DNA from: Schizochytrium sp. TIO01 | Taxonomy: Eukaryota > Sar > Bigyra > Thraustochytrida > Thraustochytriidae | Length of the DNA: 64,000 bases | Assembly (NCBI GenBank): GCA_004764695.1 | Contig: SMSO01000032.1 | Coordinates: 766,501-830,500, forward strand | Reading direction: 5' to 3' | In this document: one piece after another, positions 34,185 to 44,226 of the stretch | Numbering within the stretch: position 1 is the stretch's first letter | Layout: each line of letters opens with the position of its first letter | Translations under genes and position numbers: made by a program | The notes under the pieces: model-generated | What the model saw: the letters and a program-made list of their open reading frames with translations, nothing else | Database searches by the model: none | Told to the model about the DNA's origin: nothing

Positions 34185-35048
34185 TCAGCTGCTCAAGTCA
34201 AACGCAGCGTCAGATTCACGCATGCTGGCCTTGGTAGCATCCTGCGCAGAATTCATGGGATTCGGGGCGCCTGCTACACACATTTCTACAACCTCGTTGT
34301 CTCCTTCTTCTTCATCACCCGTATCTCCATCTGCCTCCACCTCGCTTCCGCCTTTTTCCTCAGAGCATTCCTTGATAATGCTCGCGTTGTTAGCGTTTCT
34401 CTCTGCCAAGATTTTGGAGGTGCTAGGAGTCAGAGTGCCGTCGGGGACCCCTTCATGACTGACTTCGTTGTGGGTTTTCTCAGCACCATCTGTGTGCTCA
34501 CCCTCAGAGTATTTCGTCTCAGATTGCTCAAGAGTGGCATCTACTGTAAATTCATCTTCGCTGTTTCTTTTCTCAGGCTGTTGGGTGTTTGGGCGCACGA
34601 TTTCTCTCTCCTTCTCCTCCTCATGCTTGCTGGGCTCATCAACTTCCTCAACCCTGTGCTTCTTGGGAGAGACTACGGAATCCTGTGATTCACGGCGCTT
34701 GCCCGGTGAAGATTCTAGAGCTCCTGCAACGTTGGGAGATGCCGTAGCACCCTCGACCATACCCTCGCTTTCCATGTAAAGTTTGAAGGCAAAGTAGAGC
34801 AGTCCCAAGACAGCAGCCACACTTGTACACGCGCAAATGCGGGTTTTCAACACGCTGGACTTGCCTGCTTCAGTACGCAGGAACTGCAAAAATTGAACAG
34901 GGTATGACTGGATCAGCTGGTTCTTAGTGAAGAATTCTAGCGAGCTATCACTTAGATAAGCCCCCGTGGTGAGAACCACAGGAGCAAAGCGCTCAGCAAA
35001 CCTGCGCATAGACATAGCAATGGTACTCACAAACAACGCCTCCATCAT
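34185..35048 (-). CDS. Unknown single-pass membrane protein with acidic tail
   Basis: 287 residues from the first ATG (MMEALF); the frame continues upstream without an ATG. Residues 1-70 contain a basic amphipathic start (SMRRFAERFAPVVL) and an aromatic segment (SYPVQFLQFLRTEAGKSS). One hydrophobic helix follows at about 71-92 (CACTSVAAVLGLLYFAFKLY). From about 100 to the end the chain is low-complexity, rich in Glu, Asp, Ser, Lys and Thr with no predicted fold, including a short basic patch near PGKRR and SPKKHR. One helix with a long charged tail suggests an anchored scaffold or tether in an inner membrane, but no family is recognised and no function is assigned. The smooth ATG-to-stop frame and domain-like segmentation support a real gene. 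Confidence 0.7.
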   Translation of the reverse strand: MMEALFVSTIAMSMRRFAERFAPVVLTTGAYLSDSSLEFFTKNQLIQSYPVQFLQFLRTEAGKSSVLKTRICACTSVAAVLGLLYFAFKLYMESEGMVEGATASPNVAGALESSPGKRRESQDSVVSPKKHRVEEVDEPSKHEEEKEREIVRPNTQQPEKRNSEDEFTVDATLEQSETKYSEGEHTDGAEKTHNEVSHEGVPDGTLTPSTSKILAERNANNASIIKECSEEKGGSEVEADGDTGDEEEGDNEVVEMCVAGAPNPMNSAQDATKASMRESDAAFDLSS

Positions 35049-35499
35049 CCTCCACCGTATCCTCTGCCAACCTTTCGTTGGTGTATGCTTTTCACGGAGC
35101 GTCCCAAGCTGATGTATTGAAGTTTTGCTGTTTTCATGTTGCTTGTTGGTTTGCGCTCTCAAGAAGGTAATTCTAGTTTCGACTAATTAGCTTTAATGTA
35201 CTCTCAAACTAGGAAACTTCTAGGTGCAATGCTATACAAAGGAGCTACCTGCTCAACAGTTGTGATCTATCAGCCGAACTCTTTTCATTTGCTGCTAGTT
35301 GAGAATGGGCAATCACGGTCTTTGACAGACTATTCGGTGAGAGTAAGTTAACTTTATGAAGCAGGTTGACTCTTGACTTTTGAGAGCGCATGTGCCTTAA
35401 TTTTCTGTCTTTGCCGTAGTCAAAGGATCACATAGAGTATTCTCTAGCTAGAATTAGCGCTCTCGAAAAGCGATGAGAGCGCTCGTCAAGAGACTTTGC
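35049..35499. other. Spacer between the Fic remnant and the one-helix membrane protein gene
   Basis: 451 bases, AT-rich, nothing recognised. Confidence 0.4.
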
Positions 35500-36190
35500 T
35501 TAGAAGACCCATTCCGACTCATCATATTCTTTCAAGCGTGCCAACTCTAATGCATTTGTTTCTAAAGAAGCCTTGGCGTACTCTCCAGAGGAGGCTAGGG
35601 ATGTGATGACTTGACCTCTTGCGTTCTTGTTGAAGCGTCATCAAGTAAAGGCGCTTGGGGAAAAGTTGCAGTTTGGCGAGGCACGCGAGGTCGTTGGGTG
35701 AAGACTGGAGCACGTAAGGATGGACCAAGTCAGTGCATGGCGGCGCCAGGCCGCTGCGTTCGAGAACCCAGGTGAAGATCACGCGCATGGTTCTGCCGTT
35801 GCCATTGGCGAAGGGGTGGATGTCAAGGAAAGAGGCAGAAAACCTAGCGATGCTCTCGACGGACCCCGTGTCTCTAGTTCTCGAATCAATCTTTCAATCT
35901 TGGCGTGGATTCCGTGTGGCAGACAATAAACAATAATATCCTTCAAAAGTTCGCCATGTGAAGAAAGTCTTTTCGTAAAGGCTACTAAATCCTAATTTTT
36001 GTGAAGAAGGTAAAACGTTTTGGTTGATCGTTTGTAGAAACGCGATCGTTAGGCCGCCGTGATGCGACCGCGCGAAGTCCAACGCAAGGCCCAGTGCTAA
36101 GGCCTTTGCCGGGGTCGGGTGCGAGGACTCCATATCTAGAGCACTCGCCACGAAGCGCGCGCGCAAGTACGGCGGTAGTGGCATATATGG
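35500..36190 (-). pseudogene. Fic-domain protein gene with three frame breaks
   Basis: The Fic motif HPFANGNGR is read at 35792-35818, preceded by SIARFSASFLDI and followed by TMRVIFTWVLERSGL, the usual Fic core helices. Fic enzymes transfer AMP or other phosphate-containing groups to proteins. Upstream parts fit a Fic fold but lie in different frames. RARFVASALDMESSHPTP and the following helix (to about 35985) share the motif's frame. KDIIVYCLPHGIHAKIERL (about 35985-35900) is one base off, and the motif frame then resumes after a TGA. A C-terminal end (SLETNALELARLKEYDESEW) lies in a third frame after about 35640 and ends at 35500. Three shifts within 700 bases point to a pseudogene; unusual splicing or sequence errors are alternatives. 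The motif has Asn where most Fic AMP-transferases have Asp or Glu before GNGR. The left boundary is approximate. Confidence 0.75.
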
Positions 36191-36892
36191 AGTCCCACTT
36201 ATCACTTTTGAACTATTGTTAACACAAAAAAATAAATATATATATAGATCTTGTTTCAAGATATTGTCCCCAATGTTTCATGGAGTTATTAACTAAAGTA
36301 AAGAGAATATAATATGCCCAGCCCACGTGTTGATTGATTCTCTCAAAATATGTAGACGAATTCGCCCAGGGATGAATTCAGGGTGTAGTATAGAAGATAA
36401 GTTCTATCAAATACACAATAATGTGTTTCGAATACATGACCTAGTGGCTTGCCGCGCTCCATTGCCGTTCTTAGAACGTTCTCTTAAATCGACATAAAAT
36501 ATTTCATACTTTGGGGGATAGAAGACCTAGAGGACACAAATGTATATGATTGAGCTCACCAATGACTGTGTTGGACTCCGATCTTAATATATGGGAAAGC
36601 AAATATGACTACGACGAGGAAGAAGAAAAAGCATTGTATGCAATAACTTACTAAACCTAGCTAGTGGGTTTCATTATTTTTAATTTTCAGCATTAAAACT
36701 TTTCATTTAAAAAAAATAATATTTAAAGGGTCTAATTTAGTTCCGTTACGTATCGATAGTCCATTTATTCTTCGACATGAACAATTGGGTCTCGCTTCAA
36801 CAACCGAACCTCCAGACTGATAATTTCACGTAGTGGTTGCTGAGCAGCTCGATCAAACATCCTCAACAACGCAACGCAACGCCGCAAAGGAA
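36191..36892. other. Shared upstream region of CFAP300 and the Fic remnant
   Basis: About 700 bases, very AT-rich, including an ATAT tract near 36238-36246. It is probably the promoter region for two divergent genes. No motif is recognised. Confidence 0.4.
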
Positions 36893-37822
36893 ATGGAGAT
36901 TGTAGCTGAGAGCAAGAACCTCAGCGGTCCTGCAACAGGTGTACCGGGAAAAGGAAAGCCGCTCATCAGTGAAGTGCCCGGCGAGCGTCATCAATGGACC
37001 TTTGAGCCTCTACGAAAAAACGAGGAAGGTCTCCTTGGAGATCGCGAAAACCAGGAGACATTGCTTCGATGGGGCCTTGATCAAACTCTTATTCTCGAAA
37101 AATTTAGGGTAACTTCTGGCGGAAAGGATCTTGAGGGAAATCCAGAAGCTGTTCTGCTTGACTTCTTTAACAGTTCACAGGTACAAGCCCACCTTCAACA
37201 AGTGTGCTCAACACCAGAGCGATCAGCCTTAAAATACCCGCATGGAGTGTACCATAAGGTCGGGAACAAAGCTCTACGTACTTCCCAGACAGACCTTTCT
37301 CTTTTCCATCGTTTGAAGAGTTCAGAGCATCGGCTTGCAACAGAGCAGGGCTACCTTCGCAAGTGCATGGACGAGATTTATGATGGAGCTACAAGCACGA
37401 CTCTTGTGGGGGATATGCTTTTGAATGAAGAATCAGAGCACTACGATACCTATTCGGAAGAAGAAAAGGAGGAGCTGTTATTTTGTCTATTCCGTTGGCT
37501 CATGGTCGGGGGTACCCTCAACCAGGCCGATGAGAATCTGCAACCATATATGAATATGCTAAAACGTCTTTATAAGGAGCTTGTTTGCGTCGTGAAGGAC
37601 CTCGACACTCAACAGATCCGTGTGACCTCTCGGCCATTTTTGGTTTCATCTTTAGATCAAAGCGCAAGTGACCTATTCACGGTACCAGAAAACTCTCACA
37701 ACGTTTGCATAGTGGTTTTCCATCCTCAGCAATACACTGTGACATACCTTTTGCTCTTCATTCATCCCTTACCTTTAAAATTTCCGTCTTTAACTGAAAA
37801 TGTAATTTTCAAGGTTCATTGA
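36893..37822 (+). CDS. CFAP300: Cilia- and flagella-associated protein 300 (CFAP300) homologue
   Basis: 309 residues from the first ATG (MEIVAESKN); the frame is open 20 codons further up but without an ATG. CFAP300 (C11orf70) is a cytoplasmic factor needed to assemble outer and inner dynein arms of motile cilia. The likeness, judged from memory of the family, covers most of the chain. It includes WTFEPL, LLRWGLDQ with a following F near the start, and the SLFHRL block in the middle. Strongest is the C-terminal half, with LLNEESEHYDTYSEEEKEEL, LFRLF-like FCLFRWLMVGG, YKELV and VTSRPF. The last 30 residues are hydrophobic and unlike the animal protein, so a short 3' exon or frame change near 37740 is possible. 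The gene converges on the RNPS1-like gene with only 149 bases between. It implies the organism makes motile flagellated cells. Confidence 0.8.
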   Translation: MEIVAESKNLSGPATGVPGKGKPLISEVPGERHQWTFEPLRKNEEGLLGDRENQETLLRWGLDQTLILEKFRVTSGGKDLEGNPEAVLLDFFNSSQVQAHLQQVCSTPERSALKYPHGVYHKVGNKALRTSQTDLSLFHRLKSSEHRLATEQGYLRKCMDEIYDGATSTTLVGDMLLNEESEHYDTYSEEEKEELLFCLFRWLMVGGTLNQADENLQPYMNMLKRLYKELVCVVKDLDTQQIRVTSRPFLVSSLDQSASDLFTVPENSHNVCIVVFHPQQYTVTYLLLFIHPLPLKFPSLTENVIFKVH

Positions 37823-37971
37823 CACAAACATCGTACTAATATTATTTCATAACTATTAAATTTTGTTTATGAGGTATACAACAACATTCCCCAACTCCAT
37901 CTCAGTCATGTTAAGGGTGGTTCCTTCATTCACGTGATTTCTCAGAAGACATCGAATGGAGATCATGTTGA

Positions 37972-39528
37972 TCATGCTTCTGCTTCTTTTCCTTCTTTTC
38001 CTTCTTTCCTTCTTTCTTTCTTGCCTTTCTTCTTTTTTTGCTTTTTACTATCTTTTTTGTGCTTTTTGCTGCTCTTTGTCTTTTTCTCTTTCTTATGCTT
38101 CTTACCCTTTTTGGATTTTTTATCCTTCTTGTGCTTTTTCTTTTTATTCTTTTTATCCTCCTCGTCATTGTCCTCACGATCGAGTTTTCTCTTGGTGCTC
38201 GTGCTAGATTGACTTCTGGAAGATCTACTTGAACCTGAAGATGAATGTGATGAGTAGGAGGATCTGCTTGAGACAGAGCTGTAACTCCTGCTAGATCCTG
38301 AGCTAGAATCAGAATCTGAACGGCGACGGCGGCGACGTGGACTATCTAAGTTGCTATAATGACGACGACGGTAGGCTTCCACATCAATAGACATACTTCG
38401 ACCACGGCTAGCCTCGTGGCAAAGAGAAGATTGCCCAAGAGGTTGAGGCGCTTGAGAGCTCTGTGATACCTCACTTCTAGCTCTGCGAGGATCAGAATCT
38501 TGGCGTTCTTGGATAGAACCTTTGTTGTGTTGATCTCGCTCTAGTGAGTGACGATCATCCTCGTGATGACGAGAACTATAGGTTTCACGCTTTACACGAG
38601 GTGGACTTCTGCTACGGTAGCGTTGTGGGGGCGGACTACGGCTGTAGCGACGCCTGGGGCTGTATCCACGTCGGTCCAGACTTGGGTATCTTCTACGATC
38701 AGGACTAGGGCTTCGATAACGTTCATAATCCCGAGAGCTGCGATAGTCCCGATGGTCACGATGATCCCGATGGTCGCGATGATCCCGATGGTCGCGATGA
38801 TCCCGATGGTCGCGATGATCCCGATGGTCGCGATGGCCATGATGGTCACGATGGTCGCGATGATCGCGATGGTCGCGATGGTCGCGATGGTCGCGATGGT
38901 CGCGATGGTCGCGATGGTCGCGATGGTCGCGATGCTCACGGTGATCACGTCTGGAATGACTATGTTCGCGCTCATGGGTTACATTTTCTATGAGACTTCG
39001 TGGATTCCCCTTTTCTGTTTGCTCTTGAATATGCGTTTTGGTAATTGCTGTTTGTGAATGAGATTTCACGCCTTTCGGGGCTCCCGGCAAGGTTACCTGC
39101 GAAAGCTTACCAGGGACCAATATCGCGCGAAGTGGCATTCCTTCTAGCTCTGCTCCAGCTTCCCAGCATTCCAGAGCCTTTTGAGCTGCATCAATGTTCT
39201 CGAATTGGATGTAAACCCAGTGGCGCTTGAAGGAGATGTCCTCAATCTTTCCATAAGCACCAAAGATCTCCTTAACATGGTCTCGACTTAATTTGTTCAC
39301 TCCTTGTGGAGGTTCCTGAGCTCGACGGCGTTTGCCTCCTTTCTGCGGTTGATTCTGGACAGGATTTTCGGTCAGTGAATTAGGATTAAACGTCGGGCCC
39401 GATGGTTGAGGCCATGAGGTTTCGGGCTTGTTATCCGCTGGAGTATGAGTCACACAAAGCACTGCGGCCTCTGAAGCCGTAGATAAACCTTGTTCAGGCA
39501 CCGTTGCAGTACCCTTGTCGCCATCCAT
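37972..39528 (-). CDS. RNPS1-like RRM protein with long Arg-Asp-His repeat and RS tail
   Basis: 518 residues from the first ATG (MDGDKGT); a GTG 15 codons upstream is not preferred. One RRM lies at about 76-140. LSRDHVKEIFGAYGKIEDI resembles RNPS1, the splicing activator of the exon junction complex, and HWVYIQFEN is the RNP1 strand. The loop before RNP1 is shorter than in animal RNPS1. Residues about 195-260 are some 20 tandem Arg-Asp-His triplets, broken once by HHGH. After that come Arg/Ser/Pro blocks (RYRSPSPDRR, SPRRRYSRSPPP), a Ser-rich segment, and a Lys-rich end. Arg/Asp and Arg/Ser dipeptides mark nuclear-speckle splicing proteins, normally controlled by SR kinases. A role in pre-mRNA splicing or mRNA quality control is likely; identity as the true RNPS1 orthologue is less sure, since other SR proteins share the layout. 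Confidence 0.8.
   Translation of the reverse strand: MDGDKGTATVPEQGLSTASEAAVLCVTHTPADNKPETSWPQPSGPTFNPNSLTENPVQNQPQKGGKRRRAQEPPQGVNKLSRDHVKEIFGAYGKIEDISFKRHWVYIQFENIDAAQKALECWEAGAELEGMPLRAILVPGKLSQVTLPGAPKGVKSHSQTAITKTHIQEQTEKGNPRSLIENVTHEREHSHSRRDHREHRDHRDHRDHRDHRDHRDHRDHRDHRDHRDHHGHRDHRDHRDHRDHRDHRDHRDHRDHRDHRDYRSSRDYERYRSPSPDRRRYPSLDRRGYSPRRRYSRSPPPQRYRSRSPPRVKRETYSSRHHEDDRHSLERDQHNKGSIQERQDSDPRRARSEVSQSSQAPQPLGQSSLCHEASRGRSMSIDVEAYRRRHYSNLDSPRRRRRRSDSDSSSGSSRSYSSVSSRSSYSSHSSSGSSRSSRSQSSTSTKRKLDREDNDEEDKKNKKKKHKKDKKSKKGKKHKKEKKTKSSKKHKKDSKKQKKKKGKKERRKEGKEGKEAEA
38745..38945. repeat. 9-bp coding minisatellite (Arg-Asp-His) inside the RNPS1-like gene
   Basis: Tandem units reading GATGGTCGC on the plus strand. 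The 38750-38830 part shows a higher-order 18-bp unit alternating GATGGTCGC and GATGATCCC; the later part is more uniform. The unit length is a multiple of three, so copy number can change without breaking the frame. Confidence 0.9.
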
Positions 39529-41824
39529 GGTGCCTCGAAAGCGCTCTGTCGCTAAGGCAGTCCCGAAAGACACTACTCTTGTATCTATCTATCTACTCTC
39601 CATCCAGACTCTTGTGGGCTTCTTGCAAGTGAATTATAAGGTTTTTAATAGTAATGTTTTCTGAGTAGTTAATGTGAAATATAGAATAGGACATATAAGC
39701 CAACTTTGGTAAAGTTCACTTTGTCTGTTCCGGTTCAGAGAAGAAGGGATAAAAGTAGTTTATCTAAACTACTAGACAGGTGGTACCTACTACCATAGGT
39801 CAGAATTTAGTAAAGACAATACCTAACATAAAAACTTTAGATCGGATTCCACATTGAGTACACAATGAGCTCAATCGTGCTTGACCGAGATTTGGTTGTA
39901 CTTTAAAGAAATAAATTGGTCCTTGAAAAAGAATGTGGATAGTATCTCTAGGGCTTGAAACGGACATGTATAAGAAGAATATGGAGGACGCTACATTATT
40001 GCCAACACTCTTAAGACGCCCAGATTACCAGCACAGCGGACACGTGCATGATGAGTTGATCAGTTATTCTTACTGCTCCTGATCGTGTGTCTATGAACCC
40101 TGAACAACGCAAGTGCGGAATTACCTAAACTTTAAAGGAGGGTTAATTTTTATTAAGTAGACAAGGTTTAATATTTAGGTAAAGGTGCAACGATGTGAAC
40201 AAATATTATACAGCACAGCAATCAGCATAATTACATTGCTTGTCCCTTCTATCTCTGGGTGGCAGTTTCCAAAAGTGGAGGTTATTTTAAGCTATTTTAA
40301 ATGGATATGAGGAATTTGCCGCGACATAATGATTTACCAAAACGAGGGCAGTCATATCAACGGTGTAGGACTACAAGAGACTTTTCTCCAGATTTTTATT
40401 ATTATCCTGAGAGAATGGACGGGGGTGAGTTTTGGTAAGTTATAATCTAATAAGCGACGTTGACGAAATGGTTACGTGGCACCTGGTCAACGCATGCCAC
40501 AAGACCTTCTCTTGGATTGATATATAGCGTAGCGATGAGCACCCCCCCCCCCAAAAAAATAAAAGAAACACACATAAAAAAAATACTTATAACAATGATT
40601 CATTCATTTGCCAATTTGTATTCACAGCCTATTCAGAATATACGCCGTGCAAGCACCAGACAGCAGCTGTCCACCGTGGTTCCACATCGTAGAAAGGTGG
40701 ATATTTTAGTATTATTCGACGAGATGCGCTAACGATTTATCGGCAACTACCCCCCGGCAATGACAGCGACCATGATGCTCCTCCAACTAACAAGGCATTG
40801 TTCGCAAACTATAAGGAATAGATTACTCAAGGCTGCTTGAAAGAGTTTTGGTAATGCTATTGAAATTCAAACTAGATTCATTTGTCCTGCAGAACTGTGA
40901 TTTTCGAATACTTGTTTAATTTTCATATACACACGACCGAAACCATAGTTCCACGAAGCCTAAATTCACCCAAAAAGTGATATTGGCTCGTTTTACTTTA
41001 TTTTCAAGACAGTAAAAACGCAGGGTAAAAACTCGAAAATCAAATAGAATACAATCAGAAAGCAAGCGAACTCAAATCTTAAACAATATGTTGTTTTGTT
41101 GTAACTTGACCAGGTCTTTGTTCACGACCAAGCTCTTTCATTTGTTTATTTAGTTTGTCATTATTTCAAGTCAATTCCTTCCTCATTTGGTACATAGGGT
41201 TGATGCCTTAGCAATTTTTTTTCCTTACGTTGTGAGGAATTATAAAACCTTCATTTGGGAAGTACCTGGTAGGTGGGGTGTTTTATCTCAGAATAGCATT
41301 CATTTAGGCCTTTGGTGAAAAATAGAGGTTAGATATGAGTATAGCAAGGTCGAGTATTTATTGCAAGTTTGTTAATCTCGAAAGAAAGGATGAAGTAGAA
41401 ACAGTGAACATGTTGATTATTTGGGTAGTGTACTGAAACGGTTACATGGGTTAACTAGCTTGTTCAGTTTGGAACAGAAATCGTCTTTTAGTAGGACGAG
41501 ACGAATACTCTACAGATACGTGGTGTGTGTGTAAACTTCAGATCAAATGTATCCGCGGTTTTCTCATTTCAACTTGATAGAAATTTGAAAGACCACTTTT
41601 TGCTAATACTCCCTAGAATAATTGTTTCTAAGGAGATATTCTTTTATTACGTGTTTGCGTGCTTTCCAAGATATTGCCAGTAGGATAAGCATTGACAATA
41701 CCTCTTTCTTCTACTATTATTAAGTTGAGGTGAGACGAGGATGGAATATGTGCATGAATGTGCATGATATGTGTGAATGGTTGGCTCCCTGATGCTAATA
41801 AGAGGCAATCGTTTCGATTGATTC
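39529..41824. other. Spacer between the kinase and RNPS1-like genes
   Basis: About 2.3 kb, AT-rich. A C9-A7 stretch lies near 40542-40558. No gene, RNA or mobile element is recognised. Confidence 0.45.
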
Positions 41825-43714
41825 TTATGAAGCAATGAGACCTTGACTCATGTCGACGAGGGTATCGACAGGAACAGCAAAGTTAAAGCCGAGAAGGGGG
41901 CCGCGGGATTCAGTCCGGCGGGGGGGAGTCGGCTTTACTGCCCGAGAGGAAAATGTGCTGCTCGAGTTGGTCGTGCCCATAGTGGAAACAGAGTCACTGG
42001 ACGGGATCTTCTCGAGGCGAGTTGGTGTTGTTGAAGACGAGCTACTACGAGCCGGGTCCATAGTGAAACGGGTTCCCTCGTGAGCGCAGCGGGGTGGGCG
42101 CTCGTCATCATCGGAAGATGATGAGGTCTTCAGCGGGGTGTCGAGGTGCTCATTGAGTTTCTCGCCGTCGAGTGTCTTGGCGTCACGAAAGTATTTGGCC
42201 ACCACCTCGGAGTCGACAACATGAGCGTCCTTACCTGAGTCAACGTACTGAGCAATCTCCTTATCAACGGGGCCCTGGCGAATGTCGACCTTTGACCAGT
42301 TAAAGGACTCAAGGTAAGGGTGCTTCTTGACTTCTTCAACGCCATTAGCGCCAAGGCGATCATTGCTCTCGGGAATAAGAAGACTCTCAATAAACTGAGA
42401 TGCAAGAGCGGCATCGGCATCGTCGCCAGCGAGTTTGCGGAATTGGGCGAAGTTAGCACCCTCGTCTGAGAGAATCTTTTCGTCGATCTTGGCAGTATTC
42501 TTGTCATAGAAAGCGGGCTTCCCAACAATCAGCTCGAAGATGAGACATCCAACTTGCCACCAGTCAGTGGAAAGGTTGTGGCCAGTGCCGCGAATCTGCT
42601 CCGGACTCATGTAGTACCGGGTACCACAGAGACTGAATGTGAACCCATAGCGGTTGCGCTCGTTGCGTGGGGAAGGACGCGGGGTGAGCTGTTTGCTGAG
42701 ACCAAAGTCAATGAGCTTGATGTGTCCGTCGATATCGAGCATGATGTTCTCGAGCTTAATATCGCGGTGCATAATACCGTGGGCGTGAAGGCTGCCGACA
42801 GCTGAGACGAGCTCGGCGGCAATCTGAGTGGTTGCGTCAAGAGAGAGACGCTTCTTGGCACGAATAAGACTCCACAAATCGCCGCGAGCGGCAAATTCCT
42901 GAGCTAATAAGAGCTTACCCCGCTCGCGGAAAGCAAAGGCAAGGCGGCCGACCCAGCGGTTGTCTACAAGTTGTCCGAGCAGGAGACGCTCGGTGATTTG
43001 CTTCTCCAGTTTGAGTTGGCCAATTCCCTTGGGAGAAGAGTCTGTTTTTGACTTGCCATGTTTCTTCTGGTCACGCCGGCGCTGGGCTTCTGCGCGAGCA
43101 GCAGCCACAGATTCCTCCCGCATTTCTTTGAGAGCAAGAACGGTACCGGTGGCTTTGTGAGAAACAAGGGTAACCTTTCCAAAATGACCAGCGCCGAGCA
43201 GGAGTAGCGGCTCGAAGTCGGCACGCTTGGGCGGGCTCTTAATGGAGAGACGATCGATGTGGCGCATCCAGCGTTGAAGTTCTTCCTCAGATTGGCACAT
43301 AAGGACAACCTTTTTGATTTTGTCCTGCTTCTTTTCGCTAACGTAAGCGACCTCGAATGCGTACGCCGGGAGGCCCTTCTTGGCCTTGATTTGACCACTA
43401 ACATCACGGACGACAGCACCCTCGAGATTGATGACACGAACTTTGGGCGAAAACTCAATGCTGTTTCTCCTCAAAATCTCGCCCTTGTCTTCCTTCAATG
43501 GGTTGTCGGCGCTCACGGACTGTTTACTGATATGTTTGGGCAAATTAGACTCAAGGTTCTTGGAGCCGTCCACCACAGGGTCAATAAGAAGGTAGCTCGA
43601 CCGCAACCTCACATCAACGGGAGCTGTGGATTTGCCGGGGAGAAGTTTCCTTTTGCTGCGCTCAATAAGTCTGCCCTCGAGGCTGCTCGGTAGCCGCTCG
43701 ATTAGCACCTTCAT
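41825..43714 (-). CDS. PH-domain AGC-type Ser/Thr protein kinase (Akt-like)
   Basis: 629 residues from an ATG. Residues about 8-156 form a PH-like domain: the first strand starts near EGRLIERS and the C-terminal helix carries the invariant Trp149 (EEELQRWMRHI), predicting phosphoinositide binding. The kinase domain spans about 167-455. It has a Gly loop GAGHFGKV (174-181), Lys196 in ALKEM, HRDIKLEN (316-323), DFG (336-338), an activation loop with CGTRYYMSPE (363-372) and DWWQVGC. An unusual charged insertion of about 35 residues (AAARAEAQRRRDQ...) sits between the lysine strand and helix C. An AGC-tail region follows, but I see no classical FxxF(S/T)Y hydrophobic motif, and the Ser/Thr-rich C-terminus is low-complexity. 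Layout and sequence are closest to Akt/PKB-type kinases. All catalytic residues are present, so it should be active. Substrates are unknown. Confidence 0.93.
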   Translation of the reverse strand: MKVLIERLPSSLEGRLIERSKRKLLPGKSTAPVDVRLRSSYLLIDPVVDGSKNLESNLPKHISKQSVSADNPLKEDKGEILRRNSIEFSPKVRVINLEGAVVRDVSGQIKAKKGLPAYAFEVAYVSEKKQDKIKKVVLMCQSEEELQRWMRHIDRLSIKSPPKRADFEPLLLLGAGHFGKVTLVSHKATGTVLALKEMREESVAAARAEAQRRRDQKKHGKSKTDSSPKGIGQLKLEKQITERLLLGQLVDNRWVGRLAFAFRERGKLLLAQEFAARGDLWSLIRAKKRLSLDATTQIAAELVSAVGSLHAHGIMHRDIKLENIMLDIDGHIKLIDFGLSKQLTPRPSPRNERNRYGFTFSLCGTRYYMSPEQIRGTGHNLSTDWWQVGCLIFELIVGKPAFYDKNTAKIDEKILSDEGANFAQFRKLAGDDADAALASQFIESLLIPESNDRLGANGVEEVKKHPYLESFNWSKVDIRQGPVDKEIAQYVDSGKDAHVVDSEVVAKYFRDAKTLDGEKLNEHLDTPLKTSSSSDDDERPPRCAHEGTRFTMDPARSSSSSTTPTRLEKIPSSDSVSTMGTTNSSSTFSSRAVKPTPPRRTESRGPLLGFNFAVPVDTLVDMSQGLIAS

Positions 43715-43746
43715 GATGTCTGTCCTATATGTCTATTTGTCTGTGT

Positions 43747-43771
43747 GTTGTGTTGTTGTTGTTGTTGTTGT
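43747..43771. repeat. (TTG)n tract upstream of the kinase gene
   Basis: About eight GTT/TTG units, 33 bases upstream of the kinase ATG, so on the minus strand a (CAA)n leader. CAA-rich leaders are unstructured and common upstream of well-translated eukaryotic genes. Confidence 0.7.
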
Positions 43772-44192
43772 CCTAAAATTGAAACAACCAGCGAATTTAT
43801 CGATCACTCGATCACTTCAGTGCTGGTGTTCCTCGATGCGTGCGTGCAGAGTCGGGTATTGCCTGATTCCCTGTTTGCCTGCGACTTATCTCCGCGTCTC
43901 AATAGTCAAATTTACAGCGGAGGTTCACTCGCTGCCGATCGCTTGTCGGCGCTTGCTTCAATTCCGGTTTTGATCAATGAGGGGTTTTCGAAGACGATGT
44001 TTGTTTTAGTTTGTTTTGTTTTGTTTTAAACATTTTCTGGAAATACTTTCTTTTCTACCATTTCTTTAATAACTTTTTAAATAACATCCTTTCTTTTCCT
44101 TTCTCGACGCCTGCGTTTTTCAGTGATTCAAATAGTGACTGACTCTCATCACCGCCCCCTTTTCACTCTTCTTATTCTTGTTCTTCTTCTTC

Positions 44193-44226
44193 TTTCCTTT
44201 TCTTTTCTTTTCTTTTCTTTTCTTTT
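44193..44226. repeat. (TTTTC)n pyrimidine tract
   Basis: About six TTTTC units within a longer pyrimidine-only region (about 44160-44360). Confidence 0.8.
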
